From NCBI GenBank assembly GCA_937127245.1, contig CAKZLU010000023.1, positions 1 to 64,000 on the forward strand: 64,000 bases of DNA. Reading direction: 5' to 3'. A model generated the notes under the pieces. The model searched no databases and was not told the origin of the DNA. It saw nothing but the letters and a program-made list of their open reading frames with translations. Made by a program: the position numbers and the translations under genes. Of this stretch, positions 9,920-19,043 are shown piece by piece; within the stretch, counting starts at the first letter, position 1; every line of letters begins with the position of its first letter. The DNA comes from an uncultured Actinomycetes bacterium (lineage in GTDB: Bacteria; Actinomycetota; Geothermincolia; Fen-727; JACVIW01).

Positions 9920-10588
9920 GTGAAGATTGTCGCCGTAAGTGGAAGTCCGGTAAGAGGTGGGAATGTCGATTCCCTTCTTCTTGCGACGGAGGAGGCTTTC
10001 AAGTATAGAGACGATGTGGATTTCAGCACTTTTTTCCTCTCCGAAATGAATATTACTTGGTGCAAACACTGCAACTGGTGTCTGAAGAGGCAGAAGCCTG
10101 AACGCCTTTGCGCCATAAACGATAACATGAACAAGATTTATCCAGCTTTAGAGGAGTGTGACGGGTTATTGATAGCAAGCCCGGTTCACTTTCTGAGGCT
10201 TTCAGCGCCCACCGCAAGTTTCATAGACCGCCTAAGGCTTTATTATCACGGGAATCTGACGAGTGGGCTGATGAGGAATAAGGTCGGGGGCGCGATTGCC
10301 GTTTCGTGGTACAGGGATGCCGGTATTGACCTTACCGTTCAAACAATACAATCAGCTTTTCACGTCCTTAAGATGGTTGTCGCGGCGCCAGATGAGGGAA
10401 TCATTGGGGGAGGGGCTGTCTCGAGTCTGCATGGTACCGGAGGCTTGGTGAAGGGGAGCAAAAACGCCGTTCTCTTAGATGAATACGGGCTTAAGACCGC
10501 GAAATCGGTGGTTGAAAGAATGATAGAACTCTGCGAGATTATGATTGTGGGAAGGGCAAAAGCGAAGGGAATGGGCGAGTTCGCTTGA
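9920..10588 (+). CDS. Flavodoxin-family NADPH-dependent FMN reductase
   Basis: MKIVAVSGSPVRGGNVDSLL, CKHCNWCLK, GLLIASPVHFLRLSAPTASFIDRL. Confidence 0.85.
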   Translation: MKIVAVSGSPVRGGNVDSLLLATEEAFKYRDDVDFSTFFLSEMNITWCKHCNWCLKRQKPERLCAINDNMNKIYPALEECDGLLIASPVHFLRLSAPTASFIDRLRLYYHGNLTSGLMRNKVGGAIAVSWYRDAGIDLTVQTIQSAFHVLKMVVAAPDEGIIGGGAVSSLHGTGGLVKGSKNAVLLDEYGLKTAKSVVERMIELCEIMIVGRAKAKGMGEFA

Positions 10589-10646
10589 ACTGTGTCTTAA
10601 GTTCGCCATCTTGGGTGCTTGCGCAAGAAGTTATTAGGAGAGGTAA

Positions 10647-11546
10647 TTGAAAATGGAAAACCGTGCATGCGAACCTGGAAGGGTGGAAGAGATAAAGGAG
10701 ATAATGAAGCTTTCCGGTTACATCTGCGACGACGCCATCGCGACCGCGATCTTTCTTTCCGTCAAGCTCGGAAAACCGCTTTTGATTGAGGGTCCGGCTG
10801 GAGTTGGGAAAACAGACCTCGCGAAGGCATACAGTCTGGCCGTTGGCGCGCCTCTCATAAGGCTTCAGTGTTATGAGGGTCTTGACGAGGCTAAAGCTTT
10901 ATATGAGTGGAACTATAAGAAGCAGCTTCTTAAGATTCAAGCTGATAGACACGAGGAGCGCACGTGGGATGACATTGAGGATGACCTTTTCAGCGAGGAT
11001 TTTCTCCTTCCAAGACCTCTTTTGAAAGCGATTACTTCCCCCGAGCGGGCAGTGTTGCTAATTGACGAGGTTGATAAGTCAGATGTGGAGTTCGAGGCTT
11101 TCCTCCTAGAGGTTTTAAGCGATTTCCAGGTATCCATTCCGGAACTCGGAACAATAAAAGCAAGAGCGATTCCTTACGTCTTCATCACCTCCAACAGAAC
11201 CAGAGACATTTCCGAAGCTTTGCGCAGGCGTTGTCTGTACCTATACATGGAATTCCCCTCGGCTGAAAGGGAGATCGAAATAGTCAGGTTGAAAGTTCCT
11301 GAGATTCGCGAGGAACTTGCCTCGAGTGTCGTTGCGGCCGTTAGGTATTTGAGGACAATGGACTTGAGAAAAGCGCCGAGCATCTCTGAGACAATCGATT
11401 GGGCAAGGGCGCTATGCGTTCTCGGATGCGAGGTTATAAGTGAGGAAGTGCTCGAGAACACATTGAGCCTTCTAATCAAAGAGCAGAAGGATTTGGCCAG
11501 GGTTGAGCCTGTTCTCAAAATAATTACGAGGCGCGCTTCAAGCTGA
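10647..11546 (+). CDS. MoxR-type AAA+ ATPase
   Basis: LLIEGPAGVGKTDLAKA (Walker A), VLLIDEVDKSD (Walker B), FITSNRTRDISEALRRRC. Confidence 0.9.
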   Translation: MKMENRACEPGRVEEIKEIMKLSGYICDDAIATAIFLSVKLGKPLLIEGPAGVGKTDLAKAYSLAVGAPLIRLQCYEGLDEAKALYEWNYKKQLLKIQADRHEERTWDDIEDDLFSEDFLLPRPLLKAITSPERAVLLIDEVDKSDVEFEAFLLEVLSDFQVSIPELGTIKARAIPYVFITSNRTRDISEALRRRCLYLYMEFPSAEREIEIVRLKVPEIREELASSVVAAVRYLRTMDLRKAPSISETIDWARALCVLGCEVISEEVLENTLSLLIKEQKDLARVEPVLKIITRRASS

Positions 11547-12961
11547 TGAGTAAAAAGGGTGTCGAGGGCAAGGTAATCGAGTTTATAGGTGAGCTCAGAA
11601 AAGCGGGGGTGAATGTTACGGTTTCGGAGACCATTGATGCCGTGCGCGCCTGCGTCCACCTGAGTGATTTCGACCTTAGTGTTTTCAAGTTCGCTCTACG
11701 TTCGGTGTTGATAAAGAATGAGTCCGAGTTACCAATCTTTGATTCAGTCTTTAACTCATTTTTTATCGGTTTGCCGTTGCTTCCGGTTGATTCGGAAGGG
11801 AGTGGAGAAATTCATGCTCTTTCCCCGAATGAGTTCGCTTCTGAAATCAAACAAATTATCCGGCGAGCCCTGCTTGATGGCGATTCTGAGCTTTTGAGTA
11901 GCGCCGCTGAAACGCTTGCGATGTATGCGAGTAATGGCGCTTTCACAGCTCAGGGCGAAAGCGGAGCAATTTCCCTTTCGCGGGGTCCGGGCTACTATGT
12001 TTTTCGCGCTCTTGACCTTATTAATTTCAGAGAGATGGTCTCATCGTTGAGGGCTGAACTTGCGGAAGGAAAACGCGGAGGAGTGATGCCTCTGCAGATG
12101 AGGCTTGATGAGCTTGAATCAGGCGCGGAAATTTTCGAGCGCGAACTTGTACTGGAGGTCAGAAAAAGAGTTGCCCCGCGGTCTAAAAGGGATGATAACC
12201 GCGTGGATACAATTGAAAAGCAGCCATTGAGGATTGATGAGATAGAGTTCACGAGCGCTCGGACGGACCAGATAGAGGAAATGCGCCGTCTTCTTGCCGG
12301 CATTTCCAGAATGCTTGCGGCGAAAATCGCGAGGAAATACGCGAAAGGTACCGGCGGCAAAATCGATTTCAGAAACACCTTGAGGCACAGTGTTTCATAC
12401 GGCGGCGCACCGTTCGATCTTAAGTTCAAGAAACGCAAGAGGTCCAAACCGGATTTGTATGTCCTGTGTGACATTTCAGGGTCGGTAAGAAACTTTAGCT
12501 CCTTCACGCTCCAGCTCGTTTTCAGCCTTCAAGCTCAGTTCCGCTCGGTCAGAAGTTTCGTGTTCATAGATCGGATCGATGAGGTCACGGAGACGTTCAG
12601 GCTGTGCGACGCCTCGGAGGCGATCGAAAGAGCCTACAGGGAATCCAGGGTTGTTGACGGGGACGGTCACAGCGATGTTGGAAGGGCTTTAGAGCAATTT
12701 GTTGAGGGGTTTTCGGACGAAATTTCCCCGCGTTCCACCGTTCTGATATTAAGCGATGCTCGAAATAACTCCAAGGACCCGCGCTTGGATGCTATGGAGA
12801 GGCTTAAAGAGAGAACGGCACGAATATACTGGCTCAATCCCGAGCCGCAAAGCAGGTGGGACACCGGCGATAGCTTGATGTCGGAATATGCGCCCTACTG
12901 CAAAAGCGTAAGGGAATGTCGTAACTTAAAGCAGCTTGCAGAGTTTGTGTCAAAACTATAG
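11546..12961 (+). CDS. VWA-domain (CoxE-like) protein
   Basis: LYVLCDISGSVRNFSSF (MIDAS-like), DVGRALEQF, LILSDARNNSKDPR; start overlaps the MoxR stop. Confidence 0.85.
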   Translation: MSKKGVEGKVIEFIGELRKAGVNVTVSETIDAVRACVHLSDFDLSVFKFALRSVLIKNESELPIFDSVFNSFFIGLPLLPVDSEGSGEIHALSPNEFASEIKQIIRRALLDGDSELLSSAAETLAMYASNGAFTAQGESGAISLSRGPGYYVFRALDLINFREMVSSLRAELAEGKRGGVMPLQMRLDELESGAEIFERELVLEVRKRVAPRSKRDDNRVDTIEKQPLRIDEIEFTSARTDQIEEMRRLLAGISRMLAAKIARKYAKGTGGKIDFRNTLRHSVSYGGAPFDLKFKKRKRSKPDLYVLCDISGSVRNFSSFTLQLVFSLQAQFRSVRSFVFIDRIDEVTETFRLCDASEAIERAYRESRVVDGDGHSDVGRALEQFVEGFSDEISPRSTVLILSDARNNSKDPRLDAMERLKERTARIYWLNPEPQSRWDTGDSLMSEYAPYCKSVRECRNLKQLAEFVSKL

Positions 12962-13082
12962 GGTTGACTAAAAAAGCGTTCTATACCTGGTTTGACACGG
13001 GTATTCGTCAAATGTAACATCGAGCCATAGGAGGGCGGTAGAAGAAGCGGAAAAGCACTAAAAGAAGAAGGAAGGGATATGG

Positions 13083-13280
13083 ATGTTCGGACTTGGACCA
13101 ACTGAACTGATAATAATTCTTGTCATAGCGCTGATAATCTTCGGACCTTCGAGACTGCCAAAAATCGGGCAGTCAATAGGTCAGGCCTTAAGGGCTTTCA
13201 GGGATTCCGCTTCAAAGGTCGAGGAAGAGGTTAAGAAAAGCCTCGAGGAATCTTCAATCGCAGAGACAAAGAAGGAATAA
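13083..13280 (+). CDS. tatA: Sec-independent protein translocase TatA
   Basis: MFGLGPTELIIILVIALIIFGPSRLPKIGQSIGQALRAF. Confidence 0.95.
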   Translation: MFGLGPTELIIILVIALIIFGPSRLPKIGQSIGQALRAFRDSASKVEEEVKKSLEESSIAETKKE

Positions 13281-13307
13281 CTCGGGATTTTGGAATAAGG
13301 GACGACC

Positions 13308-14045
13308 TTGGCGGAATACAGGATGACTTACCTCCAGCATCTGGAGGAGCTTAGAAGAAGAATCATAGTTTCATTCATCGCTCTTGCCTGCGGATTTGCG
13401 GTTTCCTGGTTTTTTGCCTGGGATATCCTTGATCTATTAAAAGGTCCAGCTGGCAACATAACTCTTCACTATTTAAAACCTATGGAACCTTTTTTGGTTC
13501 GATTCAAACTCGCGCTTTTCGGAGGACTTATCCTATCTTTCCCAGTGATAATATTCGAGGCGCTTGCGTTCGTTACCCCCGCGCTCAAGGCAAACGAGAA
13601 GAAATACACCATCATTGTTGTTTCTATGGTGCTCGTTTTCTTTTGCGGGGGTGTTGTTTTCGGTTACAAGTACATCATGCCAGTTGGGCTGAAGTGGCTT
13701 TTTGACCTTGCCGGCACTGAGATGAAAGCGGTCCTTTCCGCCGGCGAATACGTTAGTTTCTGTGGTTGGTTCATACTTGCTTTCGGACTTTCCTTCGAGA
13801 CGCCATTGGTGATTTGGATGCTCGTCGCTATGGGGGTGATGACACCCGAGCAGTTGCAGAGGCATTGGAGAGCTGCAGTGATGGTCATATGTGTTTTCGC
13901 GGCTATCGTGACACCCGATTGGAGCCCTGTCACGATGGTTTTGGTTGCGATTCCCATGATTCTGCTTTATTTGATAAGCCTCGGACTGGCTCGTTTTTCC
14001 GCGAGAAGAAAGATAGTCTCAAGCGAGCCCGCTTCAGGGACTTAA
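13308..14045 (+). CDS. tatC: Sec-independent protein translocase TatC
   Basis: MTYLQHLEELRRRIIVS, six TM segments, SFETPLVIWMLVAMGVMTPEQL, AIVTPDWSPVTMVLVAIPM. Confidence 0.95.
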   Translation: MAEYRMTYLQHLEELRRRIIVSFIALACGFAVSWFFAWDILDLLKGPAGNITLHYLKPMEPFLVRFKLALFGGLILSFPVIIFEALAFVTPALKANEKKYTIIVVSMVLVFFCGGVVFGYKYIMPVGLKWLFDLAGTEMKAVLSAGEYVSFCGWFILAFGLSFETPLVIWMLVAMGVMTPEQLQRHWRAAVMVICVFAAIVTPDWSPVTMVLVAIPMILLYLISLGLARFSARRKIVSSEPASGT

Positions 14046-14671
14046 GCCATTGGGCCCTTCTTGTTTTTCCGGCAGCCAAACACTACATTGAGGATTTGAA
14101 TCGCAGTGCTTGCGCATTCTTCCTCATTTTCGCACCAGGCTATCTTGGCATTGCCGTTCAGCGCTACCAGCGCTTCAAAGATGTTTTGATTTCCTCGTTT
14201 ATCAACAAAAGCGTTACCGTTTATGCAGATAAGGTCTGCTATGCGGACCACGCTTAATGCCGATTCTTTAAACTCACTCGGGTTAGCGCCGGCAATGAAA
14301 ACAGTGAAATCTGAGCGAATGAGAGGAATAGCACTGTTACTTTCTATTAAAACGGTTTCACAATCTTTGCACAGGGAATTGAGGCTTCCAATAGCGTGGG
14401 GCATGTTAGCCCCTATCGTGTCGATCCAGATGACCCTTTTCGCACCCGCCGCGACGTAGCGGGCGGTATCGGTTCCTGGTTGCCGAATGATATCCGGATC
14501 TTCTATTATTTCTCGGTCTGGGAAATAGTGTTCTCCGGCGCTTACCTTCACGGCGCAGTCGATTTTAAGCGCTTGGATTAGACGAGACGCGACCCTGGTC
14601 TTCCCGGATTTTTTGGAAGAACCCCCGACCGCGATAACGAATAAGTCAGCTTCTTTTGGGAATACGCTCAT
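14042..14671 (-). CDS. P-loop NTPase, MobB-like, encoded downstream of tRNA-Sec
   Basis: FVIAVGGSSKKSGKTRVASRLIQAL (Walker A); IWIDTIGANMPHAIGSLNSLCKDCETVLIESNSA; codirectional with the sel cluster. Confidence 0.65.
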   Translation of the reverse strand: MSVFPKEADLFVIAVGGSSKKSGKTRVASRLIQALKIDCAVKVSAGEHYFPDREIIEDPDIIRQPGTDTARYVAAGAKRVIWIDTIGANMPHAIGSLNSLCKDCETVLIESNSAIPLIRSDFTVFIAGANPSEFKESALSVVRIADLICINGNAFVDKRGNQNIFEALVALNGNAKIAWCENEEECASTAIQILNVVFGCRKNKKGPMA

Positions 14672-14855
14672 CTTCTTAATCTAATAGTCGTGGTGCCCCA
14701 TTGTTATCCTTACAAGAATTTCCTTACAGGAGACTTGTTGTGTCGTTAAGAATATCAGAGATTCTCGTTTAGGCTTGAGTCTTGAAAGTACCCTGACGTC
14801 CTTACGGTGTCGGTATGCAATTACTATCAACCATCAAAAAATGAAAATAACACAA

Positions 14856-14951
14856 TGGCGGAGGTGCGTAAGAATCGAACTTACCTGGCGCCGGTCAAGA
14901 CGCCACAACGGTTTTGAAGACCGCGCCGCCCACCAGGACGGATACACCTCC
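14856..14951 (-). tRNA. selC: tRNA-Sec (anticodon UCA)
   Basis: GGAGGTGTATCC...GCGGTCTTCAAAACCGTTGTGGCGTCTTGACCGGCGCCAGGTAAGTTCGATTCTTACGCACCTCCG-CCA: long acceptor stem, anticodon loop ctTCAaa, long variable arm, T-loop GTTCGATTC, lies just downstream of selB. Confidence 0.93.
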
Positions 14952-14981
14952 GCTTACATAGAATAAAGTATAAACCAATTC

Positions 14982-16952
14982 TTATCTCAGTTTTCTGGCA
15001 TCCCCGATTCTCACGGTAATCTTTTCCCTGTCCATGTAATCGAGGAGCGGCAACGCATATTTCCTTGTTGTACCTAAAAGCTTTCTAAACTCGCTAACGG
15101 TAATGCCTTTGTCGCCCGCGGCGTTTTTCAAAACAGAGATCGCCATTTGAACCGCTTCGGAGGAGAAATAAATCTCGTGTGAGACTTTGACGAGCTTTCT
15201 TTCCCTTACCGCTTCATCAAGCAGGTCAATTATGTGGCTTTTTTGAAAACCGGTTTTTTCCGATATTTCCTTTATGTCGGGAGGCGAAAACATTGCCTGA
15301 GATATTTCTGAGCAGATTGTATCAAGGAGTTCTTTGTCTTTGCTCTCTAATCCCGTGCTGAAGCCGGGTTTTCGCGCGAGATTTCCCGAGATTTCAACTA
15401 TATTTTTTCTGACAAGCAGTTCTGTCAAAGCGTCGCAGACTGAAGGCTTTTCCCCAACAAATACCTTTTTTCTGAAGGTCTCAAGCGGCATACCGCCTGA
15501 TATAGGCTTTTGCTTGTGGTATTCTTCAAGAGTTTTTGTTGCCCGCTCAATTACTGAGTCCAGCGTGCCTCTTGAAATGAAAAGGGTTGCGGGGCTGATG
15601 GTGTTCATATTTGAACCGGGATGCTTTAAGGCGCGCTCTTGCGGTGTGGAAGCTGATCCCTTGCTCTTTAAGATAATTACCTCACCCTCTTTTAAACATT
15701 TTTCCATGCCTTCGGCTATGAGCTTAGCCGGAAATCCAGATTCGCGCGTGATTTGGGGAATCGTTGAGGGTTTTCCAATACGATTCAGAGAAATGAGAAC
15801 GACATCGGCGGGGTTGCGTTTCTCTAATTTGTGAAACGTGTCAAGCGCTTTCGGGTCTTTAGATTTATGTTTAGGGGGATGCGGGTCAATGATGATTCCG
15901 CCCCCGATTGTGGTGACGGGTGAATAACTTCGCAAAACGAACCTATCGCCTGAAAGGCATGCCGCATTATTTTCAAGCCTTAACTGCACTGGAAGGTTTT
16001 CACCTGGCTTTATCTCATCTGACTCTATAGGGTAAATCCTTCCGAGAATTTCTCTTGTCCCGTGATGGAACCTGAGCCTGGTTCCTCTTTTTATCGGTTT
16101 TTGCCAGTCTGGCAGTATTTTCACGCGCGCGTCGAGCATGTATGTCGGTTTCAATAATCCAGGCGCGGCAAGTACATCTCCTCTGGATAGCATTTCCTTT
16201 GGGATGCCGGGAATGTTGATCGCGACTCTTTCACCCGCGTAAGCCTCGTCTCTCGTCTTGCCGTGAACCTGTAAACTTCTAACTCTCACCTCTATTCCAT
16301 GCGGCAAAACCTCAAGTCTATCGCCCCCTTTAATTGTTCCGCTCCAGAGCGTCCCGGTGACGACGGTTCCAGCGCCCTTGATGGTGAAAGACCTGTCGAT
16401 GGGTATTCTCGGGGGTCGAGACCTGTCTTTTGTCTTTATTCTGGATGTAGCGTCTGCAAGTTCCTCTTTTAAGCGCTCCATTCCCGCGCCGGTTATTGCG
16501 GAAACGGGAACGATGGGTGAGTCTTCGAAGGGTCTTCCCTTTACAAGCTCCCTGATATCCTGGATGACAAGCTCAACCATTTCTTCGTCGACAAGATCTA
16601 TTTTTGTAATGGTGAATATAGCATCAGTGACTCCGAGAAACTCGAGTATCGCAAGATGTTCTTTTGTCTGGGGCATGACACTGTCGTCTGCCGCGACCAC
16701 CACTAAGGCAAGGTCAACGCCCGTTGATCCAGCCATCATGTTTCGTATGAAGTTCTCATGTCCCGGAACGTCAACTATTCCTGTTTTCGAGCCGTCCGGA
16801 AGAACAAAATGGGCAAACCCGAGGTCTATTGAGATTCCTCGCTCTTTTTCCTCCGGGAGCCTGTCGGTGTCAATCCCGGTCAGGGCTTTTACCAGAACAG
16901 TTTTGCCGTGGTCTATGTGCCCCGCTGTTCCTATGATGAAAGTCTTGTCCAT
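14982..16952 (-). CDS. selB: Selenocysteine-specific elongation factor SelB
   Basis: MDKTFIIGTAGHIDHGKTVLVKALTGIDTDRLPEEKERGISIDLGFA; C-terminal winged-helix domains; adjacent to selA and tRNA-Sec. Confidence 0.95.
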   Translation of the reverse strand: MDKTFIIGTAGHIDHGKTVLVKALTGIDTDRLPEEKERGISIDLGFAHFVLPDGSKTGIVDVPGHENFIRNMMAGSTGVDLALVVVAADDSVMPQTKEHLAILEFLGVTDAIFTITKIDLVDEEMVELVIQDIRELVKGRPFEDSPIVPVSAITGAGMERLKEELADATSRIKTKDRSRPPRIPIDRSFTIKGAGTVVTGTLWSGTIKGGDRLEVLPHGIEVRVRSLQVHGKTRDEAYAGERVAINIPGIPKEMLSRGDVLAAPGLLKPTYMLDARVKILPDWQKPIKRGTRLRFHHGTREILGRIYPIESDEIKPGENLPVQLRLENNAACLSGDRFVLRSYSPVTTIGGGIIIDPHPPKHKSKDPKALDTFHKLEKRNPADVVLISLNRIGKPSTIPQITRESGFPAKLIAEGMEKCLKEGEVIILKSKGSASTPQERALKHPGSNMNTISPATLFISRGTLDSVIERATKTLEEYHKQKPISGGMPLETFRKKVFVGEKPSVCDALTELLVRKNIVEISGNLARKPGFSTGLESKDKELLDTICSEISQAMFSPPDIKEISEKTGFQKSHIIDLLDEAVRERKLVKVSHEIYFSSEAVQMAISVLKNAAGDKGITVSEFRKLLGTTRKYALPLLDYMDREKITVRIGDARKLR

Positions 16953-16990
16953 CTTTAAAAATTGTAATCCGGCTCACGCTCACGGGGAGC

Positions 16991-18424
16991 TTAAGCGCTG
17001 GCTCTCCTATCGAGCGCTTTTAGAGCTTCCGCGATTTTCCCTACTTCCTCGTCTGTCACCGTTCTCATATCGAGAAGCAAAGAGTTTTCCCTTATTCTCG
17101 AAATAATTGGCGGATTGAATGAAATTAAGAAATTTTCAACTGCCGTGACGGAGAGAGATTTGTGTTTGACGGCAACGGTATAGGTCGGGATTTCAGCAAG
17201 TGGAAGGGAACCTCCACCGGGACGCGATTTATCCGGGGCTGTGGAATACTCGATATTGTGTATTTCCATTTTATCAAGTGTGCGCTTAAGCTTTAGAGCG
17301 CGTCTTCTGACTTTTTCCGTATCTTCCGTGAGCATCCCAAGAATTGGAATTGTCTTATAGGGGTTGGGAGAATACAGGTATTCGCGAAGTGTTGCTTCCA
17401 AAGCCGCCAGTATCATCTTGTCAATCCTTACGGCTCTTGCAAGCGGATTCCTTCTTATCCTTTCAACATAGACCGAATTGCCAGCGATAATGCCGGCCTG
17501 CGGGCCACCCAGCAGCTTGTCGGCGCTCATCGTGACAAGGCTCGCCCCTTGGGCGATGACCTGTCTGGGAGTGGGCTCATCCTTAAGACCGAAACTTGAA
17601 AGATCAACCAGCGCGCCCGAACCGAGGTCCTCCACGACGAGGAGGCCGTATTCTTTTCCGAGGCGGGCAAGTTCACCTATGCTGACTTCTTCAGTAAAGC
17701 CGACTATTCTGTAGTTGCTTTTGTGCACTTTCATTAGCAGCGCGGTTCTTTCCGTAATCGCGTTCGCGTAGTCGGCGATCCTCGTGCGGTTAGTTGTTCC
17801 TACTTCCACAAGAACAGCTCCGCTCTCTCTCATAATATCGGGAAGCCTGAATGACTCGCCGATTTCAATCAGTTCGCCTCTTGAGATGATGACCTCTTTA
17901 TCTTTGGCAAGGGTGGAAAGCACGATAAGAACGGCGGCAGCGTTGTTGTTGACCACGAAGGCTGACTCCGCGCCGCAGATTTCGCGCAGAATTGGCTCTA
18001 TATGCTGTTGTCTGGATCGCCTTTCTCCTTTCAGCAAGTCGTATTCCAGATTGCAGTAGCCTTCCGAAACGCGGGAGACAGCTTCGATTGCCCGGGGGGA
18101 AAGCGGGGCTCTTCCCAGATTGGTGTGGAGTATCGTGCCTGTTGCGTTTACGACTTTCCTTAACGAAGGCTCAACTGTTCGCAAGACCCTTTCAATAACC
18201 TTTTCAGCCAACAGGTTTATTTCAGCGACGGGGGGATTTGTTCCGCTATTCAGCGAATTGATGATAGTTTCTCTCGCTTCCCGCAAGACCTCTCTTGCCG
18301 ATTTGACAATAAGGTCTCTTGAGATGTCCTTCAGGTATTTAGTCCCAGCGATAGATTCCACAAGTTCATTGACCTGTGGAAGCGCTCTTAAAGCGATGTT
18401 TTTGGCGTCCTCTCGTTTTCGCAT
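16991..18424 (-). CDS. selA: L-seryl-tRNA(Sec) selenium transferase SelA
   Basis: VNATGTILHTNLGRAPLS, YCNLEYDLLKGERRSR, SADKLLGGPQAGIIAG; likely start at internal MRKRED (18424), which removes the overlap with yedF. Confidence 0.95.
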   Translation of the reverse strand: MRKREDAKNIALRALPQVNELVESIAGTKYLKDISRDLIVKSAREVLREARETIINSLNSGTNPPVAEINLLAEKVIERVLRTVEPSLRKVVNATGTILHTNLGRAPLSPRAIEAVSRVSEGYCNLEYDLLKGERRSRQQHIEPILREICGAESAFVVNNNAAAVLIVLSTLAKDKEVIISRGELIEIGESFRLPDIMRESGAVLVEVGTTNRTRIADYANAITERTALLMKVHKSNYRIVGFTEEVSIGELARLGKEYGLLVVEDLGSGALVDLSSFGLKDEPTPRQVIAQGASLVTMSADKLLGGPQAGIIAGNSVYVERIRRNPLARAVRIDKMILAALEATLREYLYSPNPYKTIPILGMLTEDTEKVRRRALKLKRTLDKMEIHNIEYSTAPDKSRPGGGSLPLAEIPTYTVAVKHKSLSVTAVENFLISFNPPIISRIRENSLLLDMRTVTDEEVGKIAEALKALDRRASA

Positions 18425-18434
18425 CGTGAAAAAA

Positions 18435-19037
18435 TTATATGGAAAGAATTTTATCCGCCGCAATCAAAAGGGAGAGAATCTCATACATGTTACCTATTTT
18501 TCCAACTTTAAGTTTTTCCCCAAGACCGTAGAAATCAAGACAGGTTCCGCAACAGATTATCTCCACTCCTTTTTGTTCCAGTGCTTTTAAATGTTCAACG
18601 GTATCTTCATTTTCTGTAGCGAGCCTAACGCCTGTGTTCATAAGCACAATTTTTTCGGGTGGATCATCGATTTCTGTGCAGGCAAACAAAAACGATTTCA
18701 TGAGAGTGTCTGAAAGCCTCTTGTCCCCCGTTCCCAGTTCATCCGTTTTTATGAAGATAACCGTGCTCTTTTTGGTTTCGTTTAGGCTTGCGCTCTTGGT
18801 TGTTTCCATTGTTTCAGAGGAGGAAGAAGGAGGTATGATCTTGATAAGAAAGCAGTTTTCGTGATCACTTACTTCAACATCGCATCCTCTAGATTTCGCG
18901 AAGCGGGAAACATTTTCCCTTGCTGCTTCATTGTCCACAAGGACGTTGAAAGGCTTATTCGTTTCGGCGAGTTTTTCTTTTGTCAGGATTACCGGTCTGG
19001 GGCAGGCAAGACCGCGGGCATCAATGTCAATAAGCAT
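18435..19037 (-). CDS. yedF: Selenium metabolism protein YedF (SirA/TusA-like N-terminus plus DsrE-like C-terminus)
   Basis: DIDARGLACPRPVILTKEKL; KIVLMNTGVRLATENEDTVEHLKALEQKGVEIICCGTCLDFYGL. Confidence 0.9.
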   Translation of the reverse strand: MLIDIDARGLACPRPVILTKEKLAETNKPFNVLVDNEAARENVSRFAKSRGCDVEVSDHENCFLIKIIPPSSSSETMETTKSASLNETKKSTVIFIKTDELGTGDKRLSDTLMKSFLFACTEIDDPPEKIVLMNTGVRLATENEDTVEHLKALEQKGVEIICCGTCLDFYGLGEKLKVGKIGNMYEILSLLIAADKILSI

Positions 19038-19043
19038 ATGCTC

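Noticed and set aside
16357-17106. 249-aa plus-strand ORF
   Set aside because: Antisense to selB/selA with low-complexity Ser/Pro-rich composition typical of shadow ORFs
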